Source of the DNA: Trichostrongylus colubriformis
Lineage: Eukaryota; Nematoda; Chromadorea; Rhabditida; Trichostrongylidae
Assembly: GCA_963978905.1 (NCBI GenBank)
Contig: OZ022260.1
Location: 2,655,725-2,719,724 of the forward strand
Direction of reading: 5' to 3'
Length of the DNA: 64,000 nucleotides
A program made the position numbers and the translations under genes. Numbering within the stretch: the first letter of the stretch is position 1; each line of letters starts with the position of its first letter. The notes under the pieces are model-generated. The model saw only the letters and a list, made by a program, of their open reading frames with translations. It had not been told where the DNA came from and did no database searches. This document shows, in pieces, positions 53,336 through 64,000 of the stretch.

Positions 53336-53560
53336 GTCCTTACTGCACACCACTTTACTGGATCATGTCACACTCCGCACACTGTGGACACTGTTGACGG
53401 GCCTGCATTAAAGTGTTCGGTGTTTAGATGAAAATGTCTATAGTTCGTTCGGAAAGAGCCCAGGTGTCGGGATATCATACCTCATATATAAAACAGGAGT
53501 TTGGTGACTCTGTATATCTGTGTGTCCACCCTTTGGTTTAACTACCCAAGTTTGAGGTGT
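53336..53560 (+). repeat. Satellite-flanking repeat
   Basis: The sequence after the last unit (GTGTCCTTACTGCACACCAC onward, through CTGTGGACACTGTTGACGGG, to CATACCTCATATATAAAACA and GGAGTTTGGTG) reappears at 55746-55925 after another, much shorter satellite relic. The block CCTATATATAAACCAGGAGT also occurs at 51853, and variants at 55025. The satellite thus belongs to a larger dispersed element. Confidence 0.75.
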
Positions 53561-53691
53561 AGAGGGCGTGGCCTACGGGCTTGGGTGAGAGTGAGAGTGT
53601 GTGACGGGATGAGAGAGTTCGATACACGCGCTGACTTTGCATGCTTCCATGTGTGACGCGCAGTAGTGTGCTCCAGCTGGCATACCAAATT

Positions 53692-54409
53692 GAATGAGAG
53701 TTTTAGCGCATCGGCGATTTGGCGTGCCACGTCACTCTAGCAACCGCGGTCAGTTGAACGCGGCGCGTGCCAACGTGCGGTTGTCTTCTTTCTCTGCTAT
53801 TTCCTTTTCGTAATTTTCCATATCTTATCGAAAGCCGATATCGAAAGCCGCACGTTGGCACACACCGCGTTCAACTGATCGCGGTTACAAGAGTGACCTG
53901 GCACGCCAAAATTCCCAAATCACTGATGCGCAAATGTGGGCGCTACTGGAGTTGGGGGGGGGGGGCACTCGACAAAAGCATAAGTTGCCCCCAATTTCTG
54001 TTTATAGGCACTCTCAAGGTTATTTTATGCCTAGATACAGCTAACTAACTGAAAAAACAATCAAACTATCCTCCATCAGAATATAACGAGAAATTCACTT
54101 CAACCAGACTAAACAACCACTTACGCATATTCGCCTAAGCCTAGGAAAAGGGAATCTCCTTCCCCAAGGCTTAGGCTAACATAGGATGGAAAAAAAAGCA
54201 CGAATTTGCTTCATTAGAATCGTTTCCATGCAGTATTCGAAGCCGATTCGGCTAGCGCTATGGCTTCTCTGCGCTCTATCCCTGCGTTAGAAACGCAGAG
54301 CACAGTGCGCTGGCCCCCCCCCCAACTCCAGTAGCACCCAAATGTGCTCATTTTCTCGATCGATACATATATTTAACTTTACGCCAATGCGCCAAAATTC
54401 TCATTTAGT
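53692..54409. repeat. Foldback family D, copy 1, split by an insertion
   Basis: Ends AATGAGAGTTTTAGCGCAT and ATGCGCCAAAATTCTCATT. Inner arms contain CGCGGTCAGTTGAACGCGG and CCGCGTTCAACTGATCGCGG. The right arm is interrupted at 53939-54339 by a separate 401-bp element. A second, uninterrupted copy follows at about 54430-54788. Confidence 0.82.
53939..54339. mobile_element. Nested 401-bp element with G/C-tract ends and 7-bp duplication
   Basis: It begins GGCGCTACTGGAGTTGGGGG and ends with the inverse, CCCCCAACTCCAGTAGCACCC. The 7-mer AAATGTG flanks both sides (53932-53938 and 54340-54346), and removing the element restores the host foldback. The interior has a small inverted pair, CCTAAGCCTAGGAAAAGG and CCAAGGCTTAGG. 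It has no coding frame; non-autonomous DNA transposon of unassigned family. Confidence 0.87.
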
Positions 54410-54429
54410 TGGGTATGGCATAACAAATT

Positions 54430-54788
54430 GAATAAGAGCTTTAGCGCATCGGCGCATCCGCGATTTGGAATTTTTGGCATGCCACGTCACTCTAGCAACC
54501 GCGGTCAGTTGAACGCGGCGCGTGTCAATGTGCCTTTGATTTCTTTTTCTCCTATTTCCTTTTCGTAATTTTGCATATCTTATCGAAAGCCGATATCGAA
54601 AGCCGCACGTTGGCACTCACCGCGTTCAACTGATCGCGGTTACAAGAGTGACGTGGCGCGCCTAAATTCCCAAATCGCGAATGCGCCGATCCGCCAATTC
54701 TCACAAATCGCGGATGCGCAGATGCGCTCATTTTCTCGATCGATGCGTATATTTAACTTTACGGTGATGCGCCAAAACTCTTATTCGA
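54430..54788. repeat. Foldback family D, copy 2
   Basis: Same orientation and block order as copy 1 (AATAAGAGCTTTAGCGCATC, CGCGGTCAGTTGAACGCGG, then the inverse arm ending CCAAAACTCTTATT). Both copies are preceded by similar flanking sequence (GGCATACCAAATTG / GGCATAACAAATTG), so they may be a segmental duplicate rather than two insertions. Confidence 0.82.
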
Positions 54789-57097
54789 TTTGATATGTAC
54801 ACAGCATTAGAAACTCTTTTCATTGTAATTCCGCTCTGAACCACTTATTTGAAGCCGACGATGTCTGCTCCTGACATGTGACGCCCAAGTGATGAACGGT
54901 TTTGCCCCACCGAGGTTCGTGGCTGTCCAGAACTGTTAGTTCCATCTACATTACGAACGAGTGTCGTCCATTCCGCGTAACCAGCAGGTTAAAGCTCCTC
55001 AATTCCTACTTTTGCAGAAGCATAACCTATAAATAAACAAGGAGTTTGGTGTGTGTACTATTGTCTGTCCGTTCGATTCTCCCGTTTTACCAGTAAGACA
55101 AGTGGGGAGGTCAGGTCAAGTTCGGGTTGGGTGGGCATGGCCAAGATGATCAGAGCGGACATGGGCAAGCCTGACTCCGCCCGCAGTAGGCGGGGCGTTC
55201 GCTGCATTGTCTTCAGATCAACGCTAAAATTCTTTCATCTCACACTTCCACGGGCAGCGGGAGAAGGTGAACCAAGATGAGATCGGAGTATATGTAGCAG
55301 TTAAGGGAAGCCCACCTTCAACGGGCGGAGCGTGCTGCAAGCGGCCGGTGCTTACTGCAACTGTTCATAACCCAGCTCCAGAGCAGTCTAGAGACTGAGG
55401 AAAAATCGCTGGAGATCAGCGAGATCTGAGCTGTTTCCAGTATATTTGAAGTGAGGGAAGACCCACCCACAGTGGGCGGTGCAAGCAACCGAAATCGTGT
55501 TCACTCATGAAACATCATATTCTTCTCTAGAGCGGTCCAGGAACGGGGTGAAAACCAAAATGTGTAACAGCCGAAGTGGCAAAAATAATGCCAAATGATC
55601 ACGTTAGGCGGAGCCTTCGCTACGATGTTGATTGAAAATATCAGTGTTTGTGCCGAAGGCTGGAAACGGCTTATGGACAATTGAAATCCTATAACATCAT
55701 GCACCACCGATTGATATTGATCGGAAATATCGGTTTTTGTGCAGAAGGTGTCTTTACTGCACACTACTTTACCAGACTATGTCAGACTAAGCTCACTGTG
55801 GACACTATGGACGAGGCCTGCGTTAAAATGTTCCGTGTTCAGATGCAAAATTCTATAATTCTTTCCAAGGAGCCCATGAGTCGGGATAACATAACCTATA
55901 TACAAACCAGTAGTTGTTGTGTCTGTTAAGTTGTTTGTCTGTCCCAAGCGAAATTCTATACTGCCTGAAAAACAAGCGGGGGAAGTCAGGTCATGTTAGG
56001 GTTGGATAGGTTTTGCTAAGAGATGAACAGGTACCACATGGACCACGTCAGACTCCGTCCCCTGTGGGAGGGGCGTGCGTTACAATGTTCGGTGTCCAAA
56101 TGCAAAATTCTATCGTTCCAAGAGAGCCCAGGAGTCGGGATGAGGTGGGCCAAAATGAGTCAAGGGAGTTTGTGACTGCTGAAGAGACCTACCGGCCCCT
56201 TCGCTGTAATTCGTTCCAAAAGAGCCAGGAGTAGCGATAAGGTAGGCCAAAATGAGTGAAGGGTGTATGTAGTAGATGAAGAATACACGCCTTCAGTAGG
56301 CGGAGCACGCTCCACGTAGGTGGTGCTTAACGAGCGCTTATAAGTTGTCTCAGGTGCAGCCCAGAAACTGCGAAAAAAATCGATGGAGATTAGTGCTGTC
56401 CAGGCGGTGTTGCACATTATTGAGGTAGGTGGAGGCCCGCCTACAATGGGCGGAACGTGCAATCACCAATATCGTGCTCACTCATAAGAAATATAACACC
56501 GCCCGGAGCGGTCTAAAGTGCCGTAGAGAGCGGGAGTAATTCGATGCTGCTAGAGTGACAAAAATAATGTCAACTGATCACGGTAGACGGGCCGTCATCA
56601 GGATATTGGCTGAAAGTATCGGTTTTTGCGAAAGGCTGCAAACGTCTTATGGACCATAGACTCAGTGAGTACCGTCTTGAAAGATGAAATCCTGGAAAAT
56701 CATCAGCAAGCCACACCAATAGGTGAAGCTGTTGCAGAACTTCAATGAAGTCTTATTGGTCGACATCGATCGAAATCATAGATCTCTATGCAAAGAGCTG
56801 AACAGGTAATGGGATCTCATTGAATGATTACAGTCGCAGAGGTTGAAAAACTGCAGCATCATGTGCTATAGGTCGTAATTGTCGGTTTTCTTACAGAGGG
56901 CCGGGCAATGAGATGGGCCACACCAGTGGATGGACATAATTGCAGAAGCTTACATTCTGTAGAGCTTATTGCATGTAGATTGATACCTATTGCTATAATG
57001 GACCTTTGTAAAGATGGCTGTAAATGGACTACCCCTCAGCACAAATGTAAAATCTATGTATTGATTTCCGCCAAACCACATTGCTGTGCAATTTCTT
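54789..57097. repeat. Mixed relics of the satellite-bearing repeat
   Basis: Diverged satellite units at 55620-55750 and about 56595-56660, the flanking block at 55746-55925, and several copies of phrases such as CCCACAGTGGGCGG / CCTACAATGGGCGGAACGTG near 55195, 55320, 55460, 56065, 56295 and 56440. It reads as several generations of the same repeat inserted side by side. No gene is recognised. Confidence 0.6.
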
Positions 57098-57252
57098 TTA
57101 CATCATTTCGCCCACAGCCCGCTTCGCACCGGTGTCCCGGTGTCCCGTAACGCGATGTAGATCGCGAAGCTCACCTGTTTACATCATTTCGCCCACAGCC
57201 CGCTTCGCACCGGTGCCCCGTAACGCGATGTAGATCGCGAAGCTCACCTGGT
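57098..57252 (+). repeat. Tandem duplication of about 80 bp
   Basis: TTTACATCATTTCGCCCACA followed by GCCCGCTTCGCACCGGTG and CCCGTAACGCGATGTAGATC occurs twice in direct orientation (57098-57179 and 57178-57252). The first copy has an extra TCCCGGTG. Confidence 0.88.
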
Positions 57253-58296
57253 TATTCAAGAAAATAACTGGGCAACCGATGCACACGTATCTATGTATTA
57301 AGTCGTAAAAAAAAGGCCCCGTCGTTTTTCACATGGATTATTCGTTTCGATTTTTCAGCACACAATTTCGCGATTTTTCGTATTGTTCGAGTACTCTTCT
57401 ACAAGACGCATACCGCAGGCCGTCAATTTGTTACCACCGTAACCCGGTTATCAATGAGGCGCGTATTTGGATTGGAGCATGCGCGATGGGGTCCTTTAAT
57501 GTTCCTTACTCATCCATCCGAACAAGCTTCATTTTATGTTGAGAGTGTACTTTGTGGAGAGAAACCCACTCTTCCATCCACATAGAAAGTCTACAGACGA
57601 TTTTCAGAGGGCGCGCTATTCCAACCGTTTTTCCTAAACATAGAGAAATACGATTTTTGGATGGTGGTACAGGATGCCCTAGAATTTTTGGGACTTACGT
57701 CGCACTTAATTAGAAATATAACGACTAGTTTTGGAAAGGATGTTGCCAGCAGAGAACAACAGGAGGGTAGCTTTACAAGTTTACGTCAAGAGAGACAATG
57801 GTCCAAAATGATGCACGCTTTGGTCACTTTTTCATGGTCTATCGCAAGCGCAGACTACAAAAATCCGCCGAGCAAGCCCTCTATATGGCACTGCAACTTT
57901 TATTGAAAAACCGATCAGAGTTTGCTAGATACATACAAAACAAGATGGGGAGACTTCGCTTTTTGTAATTTTAAGATGTGTCCAGTGCGATTTACTACTT
58001 TTGGCGCTCCAAAGCGTCCTGAGAGGAGATATGGCTCCAAGAAGAGAGGAATGTCAAAATCGCCTTCCAACTAATTTTAGATTGAAAGGAAAGAAAATTA
58101 TGATTAAAAAATAGGGTTGGCAGTGAAAGTGTAGAGAAAATTATGTTGGATTTAATCGTTTTTGTTTCGTTACAACCAACTGTGTTTGAGCGGAATTATG
58201 ATTTGCCAGTTACGCAATGCGAAACGGCGAATACTTTTTGACCGATCTAGTACTATGAAGTGCTTTCGATAGTCGCTGACAAGCGGCACAAAAGCT
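57253..58296. other. Stretch without a recognised gene
   Basis: Two open frames (57333-57542 and 57661-57906, plus) have no family motif that I can name. The neighbouring BEL/Pao relic makes a retroelement origin possible. Confidence 0.35.
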
Positions 58297-58711
58297 TCAA
58301 TGAATAGTATAAATAAAATTTCTGAACGACGGGCATTTTTGTAAGAACTGGTAGGCGAAGGTAGACAGCTTAGTCAGACGTCGTTTGATATGAGCATCAT
58401 TTTTGAATAGCTGGATTGAAGTACTACATACTATTTGGCCCCCTAACCCAATCAGCACATAAATGAAAAAAATTGGAATAACAAATTTCAGCTTATTCAC
58501 AGCCAGATGAAATAGATAAAAAATAAAAAGTTTGCTTGGATGCCTTGAAAAAGGTAGTGGCTGGTGTAGATTCGATCTGAATCTTTTGCAGTAGAAACAA
58601 ATATTTCTCAACACCCGTTTCACTCTTGTCTTTCCTTTGAGGATCCAGACTTTTTGGCCCAGCTCGATGAGTGTATGTTCAATGCCGTAGTGATTGTTCT
58701 GGGGGTGGATG
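58297..58711 (-). pseudogene. BEL/Pao retroelement relic (integrase zinc-binding segment)
   Basis: An open minus-strand frame contains HYGIEHTLIELGQKVWILKG, then VKRVLRNICFYCKRF. This is the integrase H2C2 zinc-binding region typical of BEL/Pao elements: His pair, the VWILKG block, then CxxC. Downstream sequence is degenerate and ends after about 60 further residues. I found no reverse transcriptase, protease or LTR nearby, so this is a fragment. Confidence 0.72.
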
Positions 58712-61700
58712 TATATATATGACGAAAGATCAGTTATACGAGGTTTTCAGCTGGTAGGAAGGTGGGACTTGGGATTGTTGAGGCAAAAGGCATCTTGAGT
58801 GAGCACTTGACTTTTTCACAGATGTGTTTTGTCCCAGTAGCAGAGTTGAAGCTGACATTGCAACTCAACTGTGCGAGAGCATTGCTTTTGTGCGGGGCGA
58901 AATGAGCTTGCTTTGCATGAACTTGGCGCTGCTTCCGTGGTTTTGTTGATGATAAAGCGCACTGAATAAACCATAGTATGATGAAGTCTATGCGCTGAAT
59001 TGTGATGGTTTAGGAAAGTTTGATCAGCAAAAAATTTCAAGACAGTAAGCTCCATTCTTTACGTATGTCAGATGAGGGCAGGTTCAAACAGTGCAGGGGG
59101 ACTCGATGTCAGTATAGTCCATTTATTGCGTTTTTGTGGCAAAAAGATGTATTGGCCTGATTCCGTTGCCAAGCAACGTTGTGATCACTTAGCTCCGCCC
59201 GCAAACGGGCAAGTTTTCCGTAACGCGACAAGAATGTGCGTCGTTTTGCGTTTGCCATTGCATCGTTCTGAGTTTGACTTTGATTGTCACTGCGGCAAAT
59301 CATCCGTTGCCTAAATCTGTGCGGCGTGATGTTCGTAACGATTTCCGCAGTCAAAAAATCGCAGTTTTTTTCAACCGAGAATGGTAGTTGACGTTTAAAT
59401 GCACTCTTTGGTGAGTGGATCGCTGAATGGATTGTCTCTGACCTGAAATCACTTTTTTTAACTGGATAATGTCGTACATGCGACATGCTTATTGGAAACA
59501 ATAGAATTCGGCAGCTCTCGGCCCTCGCTCGAGAAAGGTAGTAGGAGGGGCAGAAGAGTCGTAGAGGACAACGGCTCGTCGCTTTTTCTACAAAACTCAA
59601 AGCAGCTGCGAAAAATAATCTGCTTAGCTGCTAATACAGTTGAGCTGTTGTGAAAATATTTGATGAAAATGACGTCCCCTATTTTTTACAGCTCAATTTC
59701 CTGTGACTTTATCTTGGGATCCTAGGTAAACGGAGGCGGCGATTTAGGTGTTGCATAATTACTGGACGCCTACGAAACATTCAAAGTCAAAGAACGGGAG
59801 AAACGTCTCGACAATCTAGAGACGGTGAAGGCCACATTTTTGCAAAAATAGGAAATCGAAATGCGATTCGAGCCCAATTCCGGATTGAGACTCATTGACC
59901 AAGGTCCTCTTCCCTATTTCTCTAATAGCGGATGATCATCAGTGAAGACAAGACACAAGCACTAAAAAGTGTCCACTTATCCCACAAGTTCAGGTTGAAA
60001 AGTGTATTCAAATACTATTTGAATTATTGCTACAATTGCAACTAGAATTCGAAAGACATGGCCCATTTCAAGGATTGGTCGGAAAGTAGCGCTTTACTCT
60101 GCGTCTTCTAGCTTGCTCTAGTAAAGAAATAATATGGAGAAGAGGTAGGGGACACTAGGATTCTGAGGCCAGGGCGAGAGCAGAGAACACGAGAGCATTC
60201 CTCTGCTTCTCTGTCTGCTGCGCCATACAGGTAAGGTTCTTTTACTCATTATTGGTTTTCATATGAACCCTACAGCGATTCAATTCGATACAGTAACTTC
60301 TAATTACAGGGGTATGTTAAACCGTGGGTAAAGGTTAGGGTAAGCTCCCTACACTGGTAGTAAGCGGGGTTGGGAATGGGGTATCAGAGCAGTGAAGGAA
60401 TGGTAGGATCATATAAAAATCGTGATGAACTTTTTGTGAGAACGCCATGTATGCGAGCTCTAACAAGTCAGGTGATAGGCCACATCGCAATCAGTTGTAT
60501 CTACGATTTCGGATGGATACAGCATGCATGGCACATCTTAAATGGCATTGATTCAGAACAATCTATATAAATATATATGAAAATCATTGATTTTTTGTGA
60601 CCCTTTCTAAGGTTTATGCAAAAAAGGTGGTTATTTCGGAAAGTAGTGTATTGTTCAACTAATTGTAAGACAAACATTTAATGATAAATAATAATAAATG
60701 AATAAAAAATGAATGATTCATTGTAACGTCATTACACAAAATGAAAAATGGAGAGAACAAGTGGTTAGGAAATAGCAGATGGAACACTGATGAGCAGTGA
60801 CGCGAAACGCAAAAAACAAGGCGAGGAAACAAAAAACTTCGAAAAAACCAGTTTTTCTGGGGTAACCCTATCCATCACTATTTGACGCTGTGACAGGAGA
60901 AAGGGTTTCAAATGGTTCCTGATCCTACATGTCAATTATTACGTATTGATCGATCGTCATTATTTTTATCTATTATGAAAGGTACGAAGAATGAAACGCT
61001 TATTGTTCATCATTGTCTTCAAAATACGCCATGCGTGCGACCTTCATCCATTACTGTCGAGTAATTTGAAGGCGCAAATGGCCTACAACTGGATAGGAGG
61101 ACATGGTGAGATCGAGAAAAATGGCGCCACTCTCGACTTTTCCATTATTCCCCACAGCATTGCCCCAGAGGAACAAAAGGCTAGGTTACCAGGGATAGGA
61201 TGCGTTTTTCATGATATTTCCACGTTCTGTTGCATCTACAAACCAATCTCTTTTAGATAAATATTGATCGATAACCCAGAACTATAAAAAAATCTCTGCT
61301 TCTACGGGTTCAAACCCTTTTAAACCGATAATCCCAATTGATATTGATATGGACCGTTAACCCGCTATTGTGGGAAACGGCACCTTTTGCGGTTTTGAAT
61401 CCTTTCAGGATTAGTTCGATAAAACCGATACAACCGATATCGATTGATAGGATAAGTACCTGTAAAATTAATAGTGGCGCGAGCAGATTAATTGTATGGT
61501 GTACTCTAATGCTCTTTTGAAAGAGCAACTTCCATATAATCGTGGATCAGTAGCCAATGTCGACTTAAATTATTGATTTCTGTGCTAATGTCGTCCAATA
61601 GTTTGAAATCAAATAAATAATTTTAGCCGATGTCAACTACTGATCAACGTTTATATGGAAGCTGCTCTCATCTCCTCCTTATGGTCTCCCCGCTCCTTTG

Positions 61701-63399
61701 AATCCTTCCAGATTCGAGAAGTGCTCCACACCTTTTACTTCATCAGTGCACCGGGGCCCATTTGGGTAAACTCCGCCCACTACCAGATATGCCTCACCCT
61801 GTCCGGGCCACGCCCCACCCGCTTCTTTAGCTCAAGCCTTGTAGATATCGAATACAGTATACAAGCAGACATGCCACACATGTTACATATACGATTTTAT
61901 TAACTATTAGTTTCTATTTTAAAATTATTTTATTTTTATCAGTGTCTATGAGTGTTTTTTCTGCCTGAATTTTCAAAAATTTGTGTTATAGTTTTCGATG
62001 TATATTTAATATTATACTTACTGAAACGACGATTAATCGGGTAACTTGATGAAAAACAGACTAATCAAAACTGTAGTACTTTTTGTTGACTGCATTCGTT
62101 GAGGTAAACACGAACGCCATCGTATAAACAACTTATAAACCCAATTGAGCATACAAATCGTTCAATCTAATAGTAAATAGAGGAGGTATGGGACTGATTT
62201 TTTGACAAAACGAAATTGCTGCAGAGTACGCCATACATTACACATCCATTTAGAATCACAGAAACGGTTAGATGTGTTCAAAAAGTTCAATTTACATCGT
62301 TATTGGTGGGTTTGATAGTGATCAGAACAGGCGATAGCTTAGGACGGGATGAAAGAGCATGTGAGGGTGTAGGTATCGAACCGCGGATTTTGTGTGATAG
62401 CAGCGCTTCTTGCCTTTGTGCAAATCGTTAATGCATGCGATTATACCCATTAATTACATCTCTCATAGTCACTCTTAGTCGTTGCGGTAGTTATTAATGT
62501 TGGTGCTTGGTAAATAAACACATAAATAAGCATGCGTGATGATGAAATATCATGAATCCATTTATTAACTACTTGACTGGGTACCTTGAATTGCATCTAT
62601 ACTTTACGACCTCGCGTGCTTTACTTTGAGTATCGAAACCGATCCCATCGTTCAAATAATGAGGTTGGCTCAGGCCATCTATCCAGAAATTGAAAACTTT
62701 GGCCCAAAAGGCGGCGGCTCTACGGTTGCGAATATATGGAGGCAGCCCAACGTACAAGTTGATGCTTGTTACGCCATGCGTGCGTTTTTCTGCGCTGATG
62801 CTGAGGTGATTGGAAGTGCTTATACTATTCCATACGTTGTCATGAGGGGTCTGCTCTTACTTCCAGCCCAGATTTTTCACTATTTTGCACGGGTACGATG
62901 GGGGCAGGGGTAAATACTACTCAGAAAGCTCTAAAGCCTTGGTCGTTCTATGGGGGATTAGATCTCGGTTTCTAGAAAACAACTCGCCAGTGGCGTTCCT
63001 TGTCACTTCGTACTTAATTATAATTAACAACTATGCCCTCAATTTTATGTAAACACGGGGGGACAATCTATTGAACGCTCATTGTTGAATTAACATGTTT
63101 TTACATGTTTGCTTTAGTTGACTTCATTACTTGACATGTTTTACATGTCCTACTGTTCAACTTTCAACAACTTGCCCCCCCCCCCCTCCCCCCATAAATG
63201 CAGCGTTATGACCTATTTTATAAATGCTGTGCTGAACTAGCAAAAAGTAAATCTAAGACAGTCTTTTTTCTAAAATATTACTCCGAGTGGGACCAGTTAT
63301 ACAACAATAACATAGAAATTGAATGAGTGGATATAGATTGCACCATTTTAAATAGTTAAAGTATTGAATGAATAGTAGAGCAAGAATGTTTTCATACCA
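58712..63399. other. Gene-poor right end
   Basis: Contains an imperfect inverted repeat with arms near 61525-61565 and 61628-61669 (GAGCAACTTCCATATAATCG and its near inverse), a C12 tract near 63175, and open frames at 59109-59600 (minus), 60991-61260 (plus) and 62626-62913 (plus). None has a family motif I recognise. The frame at 62626 ends close to a GTACGATG donor-like site but lacks a convincing acceptor. Confidence 0.35.
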
Positions 63400-63903
63400 G
63401 TTTGCCTCTCAGTCGATGGATAAGGCGACATGATATGAGAGCACGAGTATGTCGAAATAGGACTCGATGGATAGATGGCGAAAAGCTGAGTGGAACAGTG
63501 GAAGCCGATGGGAATTCACTGGCCAACACCAAGGCTTGCCATGAAGCCGTCGATAGGCTGGTAGTTAGGCTTGACAGGTCCTCATCGTCACCGTCGTTTT
63601 GCTGCTTCGAAGGCTGCATTCGTTTATATGAATCGTCGTATCCGACCGTCGTCATGGTTCGGGCACTGCCTTGGCGGCAGTGAGATTACGAGCAGCTTCC
63701 ACGGTGAACGACTGACGGCGGCGGCGGCTCATTTCCGTCGATTCTGACCGCCTCGAAGAGACTGAGGGCTCGTTATTTTTTTCTGTTTGATTGCAGACCT
63801 CATTTTTATTAGAAATAGGAGAATATGGGCTTTTATGCTTGAGTGCAGCAGGCTCCCACGTAGTCACAATCGGGCAATTAGGAGACCCGCCACAACAACA
63901 CAC
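63400..63903 (-). CDS. Possible coding exon(s) of an unknown gene running off the right edge
   Basis: Two adjacent minus-strand frames abut at about 63655. The upstream one (to 63903) is Ser/Arg-rich with SRRRRQSFTVEAARN, resembling a basophilic-kinase site. The downstream one has MTTVGYDDSYKRM and an acidic Gln/Asp stretch and ends at a donor-like AAACTG|GTATGA near 63399. They lie in different frames, so an intron, indel or chance must explain the switch. A long plus-strand frame overlaps 63402-63683, which weakens the call. No family recognised. Confidence 0.27.
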
Positions 63904-64000
63904 ACAACGTCACTTCAGAGAAATCGATTCCATGAAGCAATTCCTCGGTAATTCCTCGGCTATCAGCAGGCCTAGCAATAAAGCGATAGGCCTACTCGAT

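Noticed and set aside
58297..58623. Potassium-channel exon suggested by a hydrophobic stretch
   Set aside because: The upstream part of the same frame matches the BEL/Pao integrase zinc-binding region much better; the hydrophobic run is decay or chance.
62626..62913. Plus-strand frame of 95 aa beginning MSIETDPIVQIMRLAQ
   Set aside because: Plausible composition, but no recognised family and no convincing acceptor; not enough to call a gene.

Overview
This window looks like nuclear DNA of a nematode, most likely a strongylid (hookworm-type) worm. The genes are broken into many short exons with GT..AG introns. Acceptors are of the TTTCAG type, and some lie directly before a start codon, as expected for spliced-leader addition. 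The recognisable proteins are eukaryotic housekeeping proteins, and the spaces between and inside genes are packed with small foldback transposons. The species call is inference; no rRNA or species marker is present.

The left 38 kb is the gene-bearing half. From left to right it holds: a family-2 glycosyltransferase of the B3GNTL1 type (minus strand, 2837-7418); a divergently placed DNLZ/Zim17-type mitochondrial zinc-finger protein (plus, 8256-9957); ubiquinone-biosynthesis COQ4 (plus, 10467-12156); Arp2/3 subunit ARPC5 (plus, from 13266); GPI ethanolamine-phosphate transferase 1, PIGN (minus, 16544-21134); a SECISBP2-like L7Ae RNA-binding protein (plus, 23441-26062); an acyl-protein thioesterase of the LYPLA family (plus, 27544-32017); and a core-2/I-branching GT14 glycosyltransferase (minus, 33392-38092). 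I rebuilt the exons by hand and checked reading phase across junctions. Most junctions are in phase. The last exons of B3GNTL1 and ARPC5 and single junctions in PIGN and SECISBP2 stay unresolved. DNLZ and COQ4 are two mitochondrial genes on one strand about 510 bp apart, and COQ4 has a spliced-leader-like acceptor just upstream of its ATG, so they may form an operon.

The right 26 kb (about 38.1-64 kb) has no gene I can name. It holds foldback elements, a 117-bp tandem satellite of ten units with a mostly alternating two-unit pattern (about 52.22-53.34 kb), nested transposon insertions, tRNA-like relics, a degenerate repeat field around 44.6-46.1 kb and a BEL/Pao retroelement relic. Two unassigned coding-like segments (43173-43261 and 63400-63900) are reported at low confidence.

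The strongest unusual structures are a MULE-like foldback with an intact 9-bp target duplication, a 72-bp perfect palindrome carrying a tRNA 3' half, a palindromic mariner, the satellite with its pattern, a nested G-tract element with a 7-bp target duplication, and partial exon duplications inside B3GNTL1 and GT14.
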